A stretch of 64,000 nucleotides of DNA from Polychytrium aggregatum. Lineage: Eukaryota > Chytridiomycota > Chytridiomycetes > Polychytriales. The position numbers and the translations under genes were made by a program. Below the pieces are notes generated by a model. That model did not search any database and was not told where the DNA came from. It worked only from the letters and a program-made list of their open reading frames with translations. Where the stretch lies: contig NW_026516218.1 of assembly GCF_025602895.1 (NCBI RefSeq), positions 840,127-904,126 of the forward strand, read 5' to 3'. Every line of letters starts with the position of its first letter. Position 1 is the stretch's first letter. Below are positions 1 through 11,300 of the stretch, piece by piece.

Positions 1-338
1 CACCAACTGTTGCATCAAGAACGTCCGGGGTGGCAAGACGGAAATGTCAGGGGAGCCAGCCGGGAGAGAATCACCAGACATGATTGGGGAGCAGGCAGCA
101 TATCCCGGGTGGTGGCAACAAAGCACCCCGGAGCCCACCGACGATGGTGCAAACATGCATCCGGGGGGGGGAAGTGAACAAGCCAAGGCGACCATGAGAT
201 GCGATATCGGATCAGTGCTTGCCACCGGCGAGCCGCCAGGCGGATTGTATCAGCGAGGATGGACTGGCTGCATCGATAGCGCTGCAGCAGAGCAAAAGCA
301 GAAGCAGAAGCAGAAGCAGACGCCAGCAGAGACCGTAC

Positions 339-405
339 CGACGGCGACGGGGAGGCTGATGGTGGCGTCGAACTCGGCCTTGGAGGAGATGATCTTGGGA
401 GCCAT
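339..405 (-). CDS. Thioredoxin, first coding exon only (runs off left edge)
   Basis: The minus-strand ATG at 405 begins MAPKIISSKAEFDATI, which matches the usual N-terminus of cytosolic thioredoxins (a small dithiol-disulfide oxidoreductase). A GT donor at 338-337 closes the exon in phase 1, and a CAACAG acceptor at 12-7 would resume it at base 6, giving ...LPVAVVG, the first beta strand before the WCGPC active site, which lies outside the window. The intron (7-338) carries a GCTTCT-type repeat near its 5' end. A TATA box sits about 105 bp upstream. The exon is too short to exclude another thioredoxin-fold protein. Confidence 0.55.
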
Positions 406-508
406 GGCGATAGAGGATGCGACTGGAGATGTTGCGGTTTGATGGGCGGTTTGATGGGCGGCGGCTTGGAACGGCACAGAGACGATGCAGGAAACGGGCG
501 AAAGAAGC

Positions 509-516
509 CTTATATA
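509..516 (-). promoter_or_regulatory. TATA box of the thioredoxin-like gene
   Basis: Read on the minus strand the sequence is TATATAAGG, about 105 bp upstream of the ATG at 405. The spacing suits a fungal core promoter. Confidence 0.45.
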
Positions 517-605
517 CCAGGTGCGGCGCGACTGCTGGCCAGCCATCGACTGGCTATAGGCTGGCTGTTGGCTCGGCTGGGGTGTCCCACAAATGGCAGC
601 ATCGC

Positions 606-1867
606 ACAAGGCGAATGCGACACCCGCTGCCCAATCGGCGCCGGCAGAGAGCTGCGCTGCTGACTAATGAGCTCCATTGGCACGACGCCGCGCATTTCTC
701 AGCTCGCGCAATGTGCGCAGCCGCTGAGATACTGCCGGGACGGATGTGCGCAGCAGCAAACCGCAGTGTGGCTGGCCCGCCTTGCGCCACGCGTTCATTC
801 ATCTATCCAAATGTGGGCGTGTGTGACGGCGATGTCCGAATGCGGTATTATCGATTCTCCCTCCCCCCGGCGGGATCCACCACGCCCAATCCAGCAAAAT
901 CACCTTCCAAAGATCGCCTAATCGATTGCACCTCTTCGCTTTTGTCTTTGCCGGCCCTTCCCCTCGCTCGTCCTGCGTCCTGCCTCGGGCGTCTCGCTCC
1001 CAGGACACAGAGCCCTCAGAGTCCTTCCAGAGCTCTTCCAGAATCCTCCGGTGACCCACCCAGTCGCTCGGACTGCCATCAGCGCCATTGCCCTCGCTCC
1101 TTCCCAGAGCCCAGCTTGGTCGCCACGCCGCCTTTGCGTTGCAGCGTGCGTCTCTCGACAGTGTTGCACTCGAGACCGTCTCTCTCGCTCCGAGGTCGTG
1201 TCTGTCTGTCTCGACTGCAGCCGCATCTACTGCTCCGGTCTGCTGTACCATTCGAGCAGTACAAAGCACCAAACAATCACGCCAAAGGCGGATAACTCTG
1301 TCCGCTCGTTTCTGTTCGCCCCTCAAGCGTTCGGCGGCGTCAACGGCGTGTACCGACATCTGCGCACTTTGTGATTATCTGTCGTGTTGCCCGGATTCTC
1401 GTGGCGTTCTAGTTGCCGTCACCACAGCCCAATCGAGCCCAGATACCGGCACGCCCATTTCTTCGGAAGACAGCCCTCTGGCACGCATTCGCTTCGACCT
1501 TCTTGGACACGTCCCAAAGTTCATATCCAGATCCCCGTCCGCTGTCGCTCTGTCAGCTCACCAAAGCGTGTCTGGAGCTATTGCATAGACCTTGGCTCGC
1601 AACCTGGGCCAACTGAAAGCTGCACTAGAAGCCTATAGATCATCTCTCCGCCTGTCCGATACCAAGGCAAGTGGCCTGCGGTCTCGCTTGCCGACTCGTG
1701 TCGGACGCGACAAATGCAATGTCTCTCGAGGTCGCCGATCGCGGGGTTTCTTTGCTCTGGCTCGTGCAGCAACCTGCTCAATCTGTACTGACTTGTCACC
1801 CCTCGTTTCCGACCACTGCAGGCCACAACCACCTGCCGAAACCAGCAAACCACCGCCGACCGCCCAG
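606..1867. other. Intergenic region, no gene recognised
   Basis: Open frames here have no recognisable domain and overlap each other. CT-rich stretches around 950-1250 on the plus strand are typical of fungal promoters and 5' leaders, and probably belong to the homeodomain gene that follows. Confidence 0.4.
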
Positions 1868-3487
1868 ATGGAAACCAACGACTCTGCTGCGGTATCAGCA
1901 CCCGGATACCCACCATCAAGCCCGCACTCTGGCACCGCGGCGACATCACCACCGACACTTGCGCCCTTGCTCCCTGTCCCCCTGGCATCGTCGTTTGCCC
2001 CTGAGAATTCGGGCTCGTCTTCACACATGTCTGGACCACCGCTAACCCCGTCGTTCACCTACAAAAGACTCAACTGGATCAACTCCCAGCCACACCATTT
2101 CAATCCTGACGACTCCTCCATCATCGGCAAGAAGCGCCGCAGACGTACCACCCAGGACGAACTGCATGTTCTTGAGTCGTACTTTGAATCCAATCAACTT
2201 CCGAATGCCGCCATGCGCGAGAAGCTTGCCAAGGAGACCGGCATGACCACCCGTGCGGTGCAAGTTTGGTTCCAGAACAAGCGCCAAAGCTTGAAGAAGA
2301 AGCAATGTTCCCAGCCGCCCGTCTCCCCGCCGCCGTACCACGCGAGGCCCTTGGAGCTCAGCTCGCCGATCCGGGTGTCGAATCCGCTGCCCCTTCCCGC
2401 CAGCATAGCGTCCAGCCCGTCCAATCCATCCAATCTGCCGAGTCCATCAAATCCATTACAGGCCTATTTGATCGGCTCACCTGAAGTCGAGTCGCCCCAG
2501 AAGCGCTCGGGAACCAAGGCGACACCCGTGTTCCAAAAGTTCAAGTTCCACACTTACAGCTCCCCATCCTCCTCAGCATCAAAGATCGCCGTCCCTGATT
2601 CGCCCGCAGAGCTCACGGCCATGTCCCCGAGCAGGCGCCCCATGTCTCAGGCTCATCACTCTCCTCTGAAGCCGCCGGCTCCGTCAGCTCGCAGAGCTCA
2701 CTCTCACCTTTCGCCATCGACACCGACCCGTCCCGCTGCCCAGATGCCGGCGAGTGTCCAAGACGACGACCTGGCGGCGATTGCTCTCGTCGATTTGTCC
2801 CAGTCACTCTTCAACTCGCCGACCCGGCCCCGTGTTCGAGCCACAAAGACCCCACAGAGCCGTCGTGCCGTACCCGTTGGCAGCTCCGAAAAGCGAAGCG
2901 GCCTGCCATCCGACCATCACGAGCCCTCTAACCTGGTGCCCCAACTCACCCTTTCCGACTCTCTGCTTTCGTGCGTTTCATCGTCATCGTCGAGCTCTTC
3001 GCCGCCGAGCTTGATATCTGCCCTCGCTGCTGCATCATCGTACGACTCGGATCGCGGGCCGCCCGGCCTGGCCCTGGACTCGGCCAGCTCCTGTGACTCT
3101 GTGGATCTGTCGGATATGGAGTCGTTCAAGGCGAAGCGAACAAAGACATCTGGCCTTGACAGAGCACCCAGGTCCTCGGTGGCAAACGATTCTGGCGAGG
3201 ACACTGAGTCGGATGCATCCACCGCATCCACCGTTGTGCTTTCGAGATCAGACTCGTCTCTGCCAGCAAAGCCGGTCTGGGCACCGAGTCCCCCAGTATC
3301 CGGAGCAAGTGTTGGCACGCTGCAGGCGGCACCGACGCTCACCTCGTATATCTCGTCCAAGGAGGAAGAAGAGGCTCTGGCGGTGCTGACGTCGCTGTCA
3401 GGGTGTGCTGCCGACAATGTCGGCCCCACAGATGCAGTGGCCGAGTCTCCTCTCGATGTTGATGGCCCCTCAAATCGATCGTCGTGA
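1868..3487 (+). CDS. Homeodomain transcription factor
   Basis: A 539-aa protein from the ATG at 1868 (METNDSAAVS). The frame is open upstream to 1592 but has no in-frame ATG there, so this start is preferred. A homeodomain occupies residues about 88-146: a basic N-terminal arm KKRRRRTT, then helix 3 with VWFQNKR at 133-139, the DNA-contacting signature of sequence-specific homeobox factors. The rest is low-complexity and rich in Ser, Pro and Ala, with several SP and TP sites, as in fungal regulators of the Yox1/Pho2/Pah1 type. No second domain is visible. It should act in the nucleus; targets cannot be inferred. The single-exon coding region ends in TGA at 3485-3487, followed by a T-rich 3' flank. 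Confidence 0.85.
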   Translation: METNDSAAVSAPGYPPSSPHSGTAATSPPTLAPLLPVPLASSFAPENSGSSSHMSGPPLTPSFTYKRLNWINSQPHHFNPDDSSIIGKKRRRRTTQDELHVLESYFESNQLPNAAMREKLAKETGMTTRAVQVWFQNKRQSLKKKQCSQPPVSPPPYHARPLELSSPIRVSNPLPLPASIASSPSNPSNLPSPSNPLQAYLIGSPEVESPQKRSGTKATPVFQKFKFHTYSSPSSSASKIAVPDSPAELTAMSPSRRPMSQAHHSPLKPPAPSARRAHSHLSPSTPTRPAAQMPASVQDDDLAAIALVDLSQSLFNSPTRPRVRATKTPQSRRAVPVGSSEKRSGLPSDHHEPSNLVPQLTLSDSLLSCVSSSSSSSSPPSLISALAAASSYDSDRGPPGLALDSASSCDSVDLSDMESFKAKRTKTSGLDRAPRSSVANDSGEDTESDASTASTVVLSRSDSSLPAKPVWAPSPPVSGASVGTLQAAPTLTSYISSKEEEEALAVLTSLSGCAADNVGPTDAVAESPLDVDGPSNRSS

Positions 3488-3942
3488 AGAATTTGGTGGC
3501 TCTGCTTTCTTTATCACTATTTTTTCTTGCTTCCTCATGATTTTTTTTTTTGGAACCTTCACAAATTGGCTCTGGGCCTTGACCCGCGACGATGATGCCG
3601 ACGTGCCCCTGATGTATTCACTTTCGCTTGTTCGACCTGTCCGAGGCCTGCCCCCCCCCTTGGCCATCACATGAACGACCTGGCAGCCAGCAACAGGGCG
3701 CAGCCGTCTTCGTTTCGGTTTGTAATGCCATGTAATTGGTGACAATCTGTTTTGGAATGGCCCGTCGCCATTTTCTGGAGCCTGAATACACACATATCTC
3801 GAGAGCTTCCAGGATCGGAATCGTCGCCAGGCTGACCAGAGTCGCGTCTGGTGGTCGCTGTCGAGATACCGCCCCCTCCAAATGCAAGCCCAGGCTTGGC
3901 CTCCCATCTCGCCTTCATCTCGTCCATCGCATCCCAGCCGCC

Positions 3943-4965
3943 ATGAGCAACCCTGACGGCTCGGCCATCCGCGGTCTCGGACTCGACCAGTTCCTGCTCT
4001 TTGGAGACTCGATCACCCAGTGGAACTATGATCCCTCGAACCACGGCTGGGTTGCCTCCTTGGCCCACAAATACATCCGTCTGGTCGATATCGTCAACCG
4101 CGGGTTCTCGGGTATGGATTCCGGGAGTCCTTAACTGCGTTATCTTTGGCTCGCTGGCAAATCTCGCAGGAAGATCCTGTGGATCCTTCGTTCATCTAGA
4201 ATACGAGCAGGCGTGCGCTTGCTCTACGATTCCAACATCCTACTCTCCCCATCGCCCACTTGCGCAATCCGACGCATCTTGAGATCCGGCTGATGGTGTA
4301 TCTCTTGCTGGCGACCAACACAACCTACTTTCTGCCATCCAGGCTACAACACCGAGTGGTGCCTCCCGATACTGCCCTCGATCCTCGAAACCACCCTCCC
4401 CAGCCAGGGCAGAAACAAGATCCTGCTGGTTGTGCTATTCCTCGGGGCCAACGATGCAGCATTCCCTGCCACCCACCGCCAGCATGTGCCTCTCCAGCAA
4501 TACAGCGACAATCTCACCAGCATGATCCGCATCGTGCGGGCCCACCACCCCGAAGCCCGGATTCTGCTGGTGACGCCCCCGCCTGTCTTTGCCGACGACT
4601 GGGAGGTCAACTGCGTCGCGAAGGGCCGCCCACTGGACCGCACTGCCGACATAACCTTCAAATACCACACAGCCAGTCTGCAGGTTGGCCAAGCGACGGG
4701 TGTGCCCACGCTGGACACTTGGAAGCTCTTCTTTGGCCCCGAAGGCCGGTACGACCCCGTCGTCGCCAAGTCGGTTTTGCACGATGGGCTTCACTTCAAT
4801 GCCAAGGGCAACGACATTTTTGCCGCGGGCATCCAGGACCGCATTGCGACGCTTTGGCCCGAGTTGACCCCAGAGCAGCTCTTCAAGGATCTGCGTCTGC
4901 CATGGCACGACCAGCTGGATGTCGACGACCTTCCCGAGAGCCTGTTCCGTAACGAACGCAAATGA
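3943..4965 (+). CDS. GDSL/SGNH esterase, IAH1 (isoamyl acetate hydrolase) type
   Basis: Two exons, 3943-4111 and 4343-4965, joined across a GTATGG...CCAG intron, give 263 aa. The splice restores RGFSGYNTEW, a conserved block of IAH1-like esterases. The SGNH blocks are present: FGDSIT with nucleophile Ser23, the Gly57 turn, LGANDA with Asn93, and DGLHFN with Asp204 and His207. The family hydrolyses small acyl esters and is usually cytosolic; no signal peptide is seen. Length agrees with the family (about 240-260 aa). The frame stays open without the intron only to a TAA at 4132-4134, so splicing is required for a functional enzyme. Confidence 0.88.
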
Positions 4966-5083
4966 AGGCCATCCCACCGATAATCACTGCCGATCGGAGG
5001 GGCAGCACGAGCGACGACGCTGTCGAGAGGAGAGATCCGTTGACAGTGCCAGATTCCACAATGGCCGTAAACCACGTCGAAAA

Positions 5084-5331
5084 AATCCGATCCAATAAAA
5101 AACGGGAAACCCTTGATTTGACCATTGATCAAAAATTTGTTGTCCTAGACCATCGCGCGCTGGCCATGACCATTCTGTGATTTGAATCAAGGACGACACC
5201 CAGGCGACCAAGTCCCAAGATTCCCGGGATGGCTTTCTTGCAATACATTCGCCATGTGTCCGATGGAGACATGCTGGATAAACAGCTGTACTCCAGCCTG
5301 ACCCGGCGACGGCGATTCAAGCAACTCGATC
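5084..5331 (+). mobile_element. Internally deleted relic of the Fanzor/Tc1 transposon
   Basis: Bases 5084-5177 match the transposase end of the full element at 21472-21380: the TIR core CCAATAAAAAACGGGA, the spacer TTTGACCATTGATC, then CATCGCGCGCTG and ATGACCATT around the transposase start codon. From about 5201 the sequence jumps to the Fanzor coding region, encoding YIRHVSDGDMLDKQLY and LTRRRRFKQLDL, equivalent to about 18409-18535 reversed. Both parts are in the same order and orientation as in the full element, so this copy lost the transposase body and most of Fanzor and then decayed. The far end is lost near 5331. Confidence 0.8.
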
Positions 5332-5926
5332 TATTTCGAGCAATTCATCCATGTGTGCCAGGACGGGAAGGGCTGGCTGAACGGAAGACTGGCCGAGTGA
5401 GGGACATGGAGCATTGGGGCAGGTCCAAGCCAAAGCGTTCGTCTGGCTGGCGGGGCACCGGTCAAATTTGCACTCCTTGCAAGGAGAGCGGCCCGCACTT
5501 TGCTTGCCAGGACAAGTGCAGCTATGTTTGGGCACAAGAGGAAAGCGCTTGTTGGCGGTGGAGTGCTTCTTGGGCTCATGGAACCCGGCTTGCTCGCAGG
5601 AGGCCGCTGTGCGTGTCGAGAGCAAGGAGCAGCGGGCGGCTGTTGACAAGCACCGGCCAGAAGAGCCGCGTCTCCAATAGGGGAAGTCCGCGATGTACAA
5701 GGCAGGCACAGCAAAGTGCCCACGCTCGCACAGCAGGGCATACTCGTCTGTACTCCAGATCGGCCTGGGCAACAAGCGATCGCCGGCCATGGATATCCCT
5801 GTGAGGTCCTGTGCGTCCGCGAAAACGCAAGAGCGATCCGCGTGCCTGGCGGTGGGGGCGGGTGGGCCCGACACAAGACAGCTCCTGGACGGCCGATTTC
5901 CCACACGAGGGCGGCTGGTGCAGCGA
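5332..5926. other. Upstream region of the chitinase gene, no gene recognised
   Basis: Long overlapping frames on both strands lack domain-like features. This is probably promoter and remnant sequence between the transposon relic and the chitinase gene. Confidence 0.35.
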
Positions 5927-5934
5927 TATAAAGG
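5927..5934 (+). promoter_or_regulatory. TATA box of the chitinase gene
   Basis: TATAAAGG lies about 80 bp upstream of the ATG at 6008, with a short leader between. Confidence 0.55.
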
Positions 5935-6007
5935 CTTGCCCCCGAGCGCAACATTCGTAGGGGCAGCACTGTTGCTTCCTCTCGCCATCCTCGCAACCGC
6001 TGTCGCC

Positions 6008-7861
6008 ATGAAAATCGCCTTGGCCCACCGCTTGCTTGCCCTCTCCGCGCTGGCCTGTGCCGGCGTCGCTGCCCGCACCTCTCCTTCGGCCACTTGCCAG
6101 GAGTGGAGCGCTGCCGGCTCCTATGTCTCTGGCGACTGCGTCGAATATGCCGGCAGCTCCTGGCACTGCGCCACCAGCTACTGCGTTGTTTCGCCCGACA
6201 GCCATGGCACCGGATGGGAGCTTGCATCCAGCGGGGATCTGGTCGCCGCTGCTGCAAAAACGACCAAGACAACCAAGACCAAGACAACCAAGACCAAGAA
6301 TACCAAGACGACCAAGACCAAGAAGACCAAGACCACCAAGACAAAGCCCACCAAGACAACCAAGACAACCACCACGAAGAAAACCACCACCACTACCACC
6401 ACCCCTGCTCACACCACCACTACAACGACCACCACCACTCCCGCTCGAACCACGACCACCACCACCACCACTCCGGCTCGCACTTCAACCACCACCAAGG
6501 CCGCAACCTCGACCACCACGACCACGACCACCCCGGCTCGCACAACGACGACGACGAGCTCGGCCGGCCCCGCCCCGACCGGCACCCTCCCGACCTGCCA
6601 CCAGGCCTGGGTTGCCGTCTGGACCTACCAGGGCGGCTCCATCGTCAGCTACAACAACGTCGACTTCAAGAACAGCTTCTATGCCAACGCCGGCGACGAG
6701 CCCACAAAGTCAAACAACTGGGTCTCGCTCGGCCCGTGCGATCCAAACGGCATGCCCGACGGCCCTGGCCGCGACGGCGTTCCCACCCTCGCCCAGGCCC
6801 GCGCCTTCGAGGCCTCCCAGACCAGCTCGGACCTGTTCCAGAAGATCAAGCGCTCGATCGCCACCCTCGACAACTCGGTCGTCGAGCAGGTCGCTCCCGG
6901 CAAGGCCTCCAACCCGCCCAACGTCAAGCGCGTCGAGCAGATCATCCCCCAGAGCAAGTGGAACTACTACTTCTCGGTCGCCAACCCGCTGTACACCTAC
7001 ACCGGGTTCCTCCAGGCCGTCGCAAAGTTCACGGCCTTCTGCGGCGACTACTCGGACGGCCGCGACGCCAACGCCATCTGCAAGCGCTCGCTGGCGGCCA
7101 TGTTCTCGCACTTTGCCCAGGAGACCGGCGGCCACAGCGTCCAGCAGTACGGCATCGCCGAGTGGCTGCAGGCCCTCGTCGCCGTGCGCGAGAACGGCTG
7201 TCCCGAGAGTCCCGGCTGCAGCTACAACAACGGCTGCGTCGACCCTGTCTGGAACTACATCTGGACCTGCGGCAAGAACCCCGACGGCTCGTTCATGAAC
7301 TACTTTGGCCGCGGCGCCAAGCAGCTGACCTACTTCTTCAACTATGCGCCCTTCAGCCAGATCATGTTCAACGGCGACCCGACCGTGCTGCTCAACGACC
7401 CCGATCGTGTGGCCACCTCCTGGCTCAACCTGGCCTCGGCCGTGTTCTTCTTTGTCTACCCGCAGCCGCCCAAGCCCTCGATGCTGTTTGTCGTTGACGG
7501 CACCTGGGTGCCCAACGCCGACGACATCTCGCGCCAGCTCGGCAACGACTTCCCCACCACCATCCAGATCATCAACAGCGAGTGCCAGGACTCGCCCACC
7601 AAGGCCGCCGCCCAGAACCGCATCAACTACTACCGCAACTTTACCGCCGACCTCGGCATCGACATCAGCCACGACAACCTCAAGTGTGCCGGCATGGGTC
7701 TCTTCAGCGGCCAGAGCTCGGCCGCGCTGTTCATCTACTGGGACAAGGCCGACTCGCCCTTCACCTGCAAGCTGGTCAACTACCAGACGGCCTTCAACGC
7801 CCTGATCGACGACCAGTATGTCTCTTGTGTTGAGCACAAGTGGAACGTGACCCTCAAGTAA
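6008..7861 (+). CDS. Secreted GH19 chitinase with chitin-binding modules
   Basis: A 617-aa single-exon protein. Residues 1-22 are a signal peptide (MKIALAHRLLALSALACAG). A chitin-binding-like module follows at about 29-73 (CQEW...GDCVEY...W...GW, CBM5/12 style). A 110-residue linker at about 84-193 is almost only Lys, Thr and Pro, first KTTKTKT repeats and then poly-Thr with PAR breaks, probably O-glycosylated. A second CBM5/12-like module runs from about 196 to 245. The C-terminal half is a GH19 endochitinase: FAQETGGH holds the likely catalytic Glu, and YFGRGAKQLTYFFNY is the second conserved block. It should hydrolyse beta-1,4-GlcNAc chains by inversion outside the cell. The upstream in-frame extension is non-coding, because the TATA box and signal peptide fix the start. 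GH19 is common in plants and bacteria and patchy in fungi. Confidence 0.88.
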   Translation: MKIALAHRLLALSALACAGVAARTSPSATCQEWSAAGSYVSGDCVEYAGSSWHCATSYCVVSPDSHGTGWELASSGDLVAAAAKTTKTTKTKTTKTKNTKTTKTKKTKTTKTKPTKTTKTTTTKKTTTTTTTPAHTTTTTTTTTPARTTTTTTTTPARTSTTTKAATSTTTTTTTPARTTTTTSSAGPAPTGTLPTCHQAWVAVWTYQGGSIVSYNNVDFKNSFYANAGDEPTKSNNWVSLGPCDPNGMPDGPGRDGVPTLAQARAFEASQTSSDLFQKIKRSIATLDNSVVEQVAPGKASNPPNVKRVEQIIPQSKWNYYFSVANPLYTYTGFLQAVAKFTAFCGDYSDGRDANAICKRSLAAMFSHFAQETGGHSVQQYGIAEWLQALVAVRENGCPESPGCSYNNGCVDPVWNYIWTCGKNPDGSFMNYFGRGAKQLTYFFNYAPFSQIMFNGDPTVLLNDPDRVATSWLNLASAVFFFVYPQPPKPSMLFVVDGTWVPNADDISRQLGNDFPTTIQIINSECQDSPTKAAAQNRINYYRNFTADLGIDISHDNLKCAGMGLFSGQSSAALFIYWDKADSPFTCKLVNYQTAFNALIDDQYVSCVEHKWNVTLK

Positions 7862-8330
7862 ACCAAGCGGCAGCAGGCGCCGTGCCGTTCCACTGACGAG
7901 CATGCATATGAGCATGCATATGAGCATGTAGATGGGCATGTGGATGGGCATGGCCTGTGGCAGCGACCTGCTGGTGGCCATGGCTCGTGGCAGCGATCTG
8001 CCGATGAGCGTCTTCATGGCCCTGCTTGTCTCCCCGGCCCTGCTTCTCTCCCCCCCTAATCCTCCTCCGTAATCGCCTCCGAAACTGTAATAAACGCCGT
8101 TCCTATGGACACACATGCTGCTCCGTCCCAGAGCGGCTGCTTGGCCGTGTCTGCCTCCCGCGCTCGCCCAATGAGGCATCCAGGATCTCATCCTCACCAC
8201 AGACACATGTGCCTGATGGCGCTCGTGTTGGGGGACAGCAATCTCACGACAGCCTCGAGACTCACTCGCTCGACTTCATGGTGCTGTTTGATGGCACTGG
8301 GATCAGCACATTGCCGTGGCGCATCGGACA
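7862..8330. repeat. Intergenic region with CATATGAGCATG-type direct repeats
   Basis: Between the convergent chitinase and reductase genes, 7900-7990 contains degenerate short direct repeats (GAGCATGCATAT, then GATGGGCATGTG, then GGCAGCGACCTGC and GGCAGCGATCTGC). No gene is seen. Confidence 0.5.
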
Positions 8331-11300
8331 TCAGTTGCGGCCAGTGCGGGTGACCACGCTGGTCTCGGGATACTTGATCTTGAAGGACGAAGACGGGTCC
8401 AGGGGATCGCCCAAGAAGCGAACGTGGTGCAGATAGCTGAGACACTTCTCGACGACCTCCTCCAGCGAGGGACAGGGAGTCGGGTAGATCGAGCGGGTGT
8501 TGGCGTTGTCGATCGTGAAGGACATGTCCATCATGATGTGCATGAGCGGGAACAGGGCGTTGCTCTCGACGGCGGGATGGGAGTGGAATGCCTCTTTGAA
8601 CTGCTCGCGGGTCTCGAACAGGATCGGCCAGCCATGGTTCCTGACAATCTCAAACAGCCGGGTCTCGGAGAGGACACTGTGGTGAGTGAGTGAGTGAGTG
8701 AGTGGGTGAGTGAGTAATCAGAGTCGGAATCCACCATCCACACCACATCGCACACCACATCGCACTTCACACCACATCACACACTCCTCACCTGTGCTCC
8801 GAGTCGCTGATGTGGAACACAAACTTGGACAGGGCCTCCTCCGAGCCGGCAATCTCGGCAACCACCTTGGCGACATGGTCGACGGGATCCATGGTCATCG
8901 TGACGAGAGTGGCGTGCGAGGGAGCAACACCGAGCTGAATGCATCCCTTGACATATCGCCAGATGTAGTCATCAGAGTTGGACACTGGAGCGATGGAGGG
9001 TGTGAAGGCGTCAGTTGATGTCAGTTGGTGGATGAGTGGCACTTGACAATCGAGACCATCGATTCATGGCCAGTCCATGTGACGATTGAGACATCTGCAC
9101 CACACCACACCACACCACACCACACCACACCACACCACACCACACCACACCACATCACATTCGACTCACCTCCGTACTGGCTGTCGCCGGCAATGACGGC
9201 TGGGCGAATGATCGTCGCAGGTACTCCCCTCGATCGTGCCTTGTTGACCAGCTGCTCAGAGACCCACTTGGTCTGGCCATACCCGCCAGAGATGTTCCAG
9301 GCCGAGTAGATCTTCTCCTCGAGCGGCTTGTCTGCCTTCTTGGCCATCGGGATCGTGCCGATGGTCGAGATGTAGTGCAGCGGCTTCAGGTGGTGGGTTG
9401 TGGCCAGTCTCAGGGCCGTCGCCGTGCCGAGGACGTTGGGTCCCCTGAGTCTGTCATAGTCAAACAGCCAGTGGACCTCGGCGCCATTGTGGACAATCAT
9501 GTCGGTCTCCTCGCTGATCTCCTTCCATCGCTCGTCCGAGAGTCCCCACTTGTCCTGCGACAGGTTGCCGCACAGTCCAACGAGTCGAGACTTGAGGTTG
9601 TGGTCAAGGAAGGCTCTCTGGCTCGGATCGAGGACCAACTTCTGAGCCGTGTTGATGATGCGGTCGATGGCGGCCTGCTCGGTCGGGGCTCGGACCAGGC
9701 AGTTGATCTTGGCCCGAGGGAACTTGTGTGCCAGCTCAAAGACCAGGAAGGCACCGAGGAAGCCAGTGGCACCGGTCAGGACGATGCCGCGAGGGTCCTT
9801 GGGATAGACAAACGGAGGGAGACCCTCGGCCGTCACACTCGCATCGTCGAGCTTGGCGGCCTCAGCAGCCAGATCAACTGTCGGCGGAATCATCGGTCTG
9901 TCGTCGAGGATGTCGACAACCAACTGGGCGACATCAGTCGGTGTCATTCCGTTCGACAGCAAGATCAGCGGCGAGATCTCGACATTGAACTCGTCCTTGA
10001 TGGCGAGGGCCAGACGGCCGACACTCAGCGAGTCAAAGCCGACGCCGCCGATGTAGTAGTTGCGGCCGTCGAGGGCGGGGTTGTCGATGATCTGGCTTCC
10101 AAGTGTGGAGATCTTGGCGGCAGTGCGGGACAGGGGAGTGTTGGCGAGTTTCAAACGAGGGTACTCGACCGACTTGCCGAACTGATCGACATTCTCGGCG
10201 ATGCGCCTGAGCTTCTTGAGGTCGCGCTTGCCCGAGTCGTTGAAGGGGAACTCGTCGAGCTCGAAGCAGTTGTGGATCGGGAACTTGGCGACGTTCGTCA
10301 GCGCAAACATGTCCTCGGTCAGCTGCAGAAGCTCGGCAGGAGTGGGGTTGACCTGAGAGCCGCTTCTGCGGACAAAGAGCATCACGATCTTCTTCTCGGA
10401 GGTCTGGATGAAGGCACAGTCCGAGATGACCTTGGACATGTTTTCGTTGGCCAGCTCCTCGAGGGCGTTGAGGTCGACATAGACGCCGTTGACCTTGATC
10501 TTCTGGTCGAATCTGGAGTGATGGTGTGGAGTGAGGGAGTGGATGGCGTGAGTATCCGGGATACAGGAGTGGGATGTGTCCTCAGGGTACCGGATGTGCA
10601 CTCGCCATCAATGAGAGATGCAACACCCAGCCATTGACTCACCTTCCAACCACAGTGAACTGGTTCTCGCCAACCATCTCGACCCAGTCCATGGTGCAGA
10701 CACGGGGCGAGCCATCCTCAAGGAAGCCGAAGGGTGAGAGTTTGTTGTTTGGATCGGCATTGACAAAGTTGGGGTGGTTCTTGATGGGATGGTCCTTGTC
10801 GACGGCAAAGACGAGCACACCAGTCTTCGAGACCTTCTGGTCGACAATGTTGCCCTCCTCGTCAAAGAGGAGACAGCGCACACCGGGTTTGACGAGCTTG
10901 TAGACCAGCTTATCAGGAACATCGCTGTTGGCTGGAAGGAATGCCACTGAGAGACCACCCACAAGCAGCGACTGATGATCGAGATGGAGTGAGAAACAGC
11001 CTTTGTTCCGGAAAGTCATGTCAACCCAGATTTGGCTCTGCACTTACCTCACTGGATGCATAAGCAAGCTGAAGTTCAGCATTGGGGAAAACCTGTCTCG
11101 CACTCTGGACAACACTTGACGGAACGAGCTCGGAGCCGAGGCCGATGATTTTGGCGGCCGCCCACTCCACATCCGAGCGACCGGACTGGGCCATGCTGAT
11201 GATCATCTTCATGAACGAGGGAGTCTGACCGATGAGAGTGACAGCACAATATCGTTCGTCAGCATCCATATCGTGAACGACTCCTCCGAGGCAGGTTGAC

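Noticed and set aside
1592-1867. Upstream extension of the homeodomain frame
   Set aside because: It contains no ATG in frame and is unlike the protein in composition; treated as leader.
3757-3795. Similarity of TTTCTGGAGCCTGAATACACAC to a piece near 16.62 kb
   Set aside because: Only about 25 bp are similar, without terminal repeats or coding similarity; probably chance.
6036-7298. Pro/Arg-rich frames overlapping the chitinase linker
   Set aside because: Out-of-frame reading of the ACC/AAG repeats; the chitinase frame has a signal peptide and a catalytic domain.
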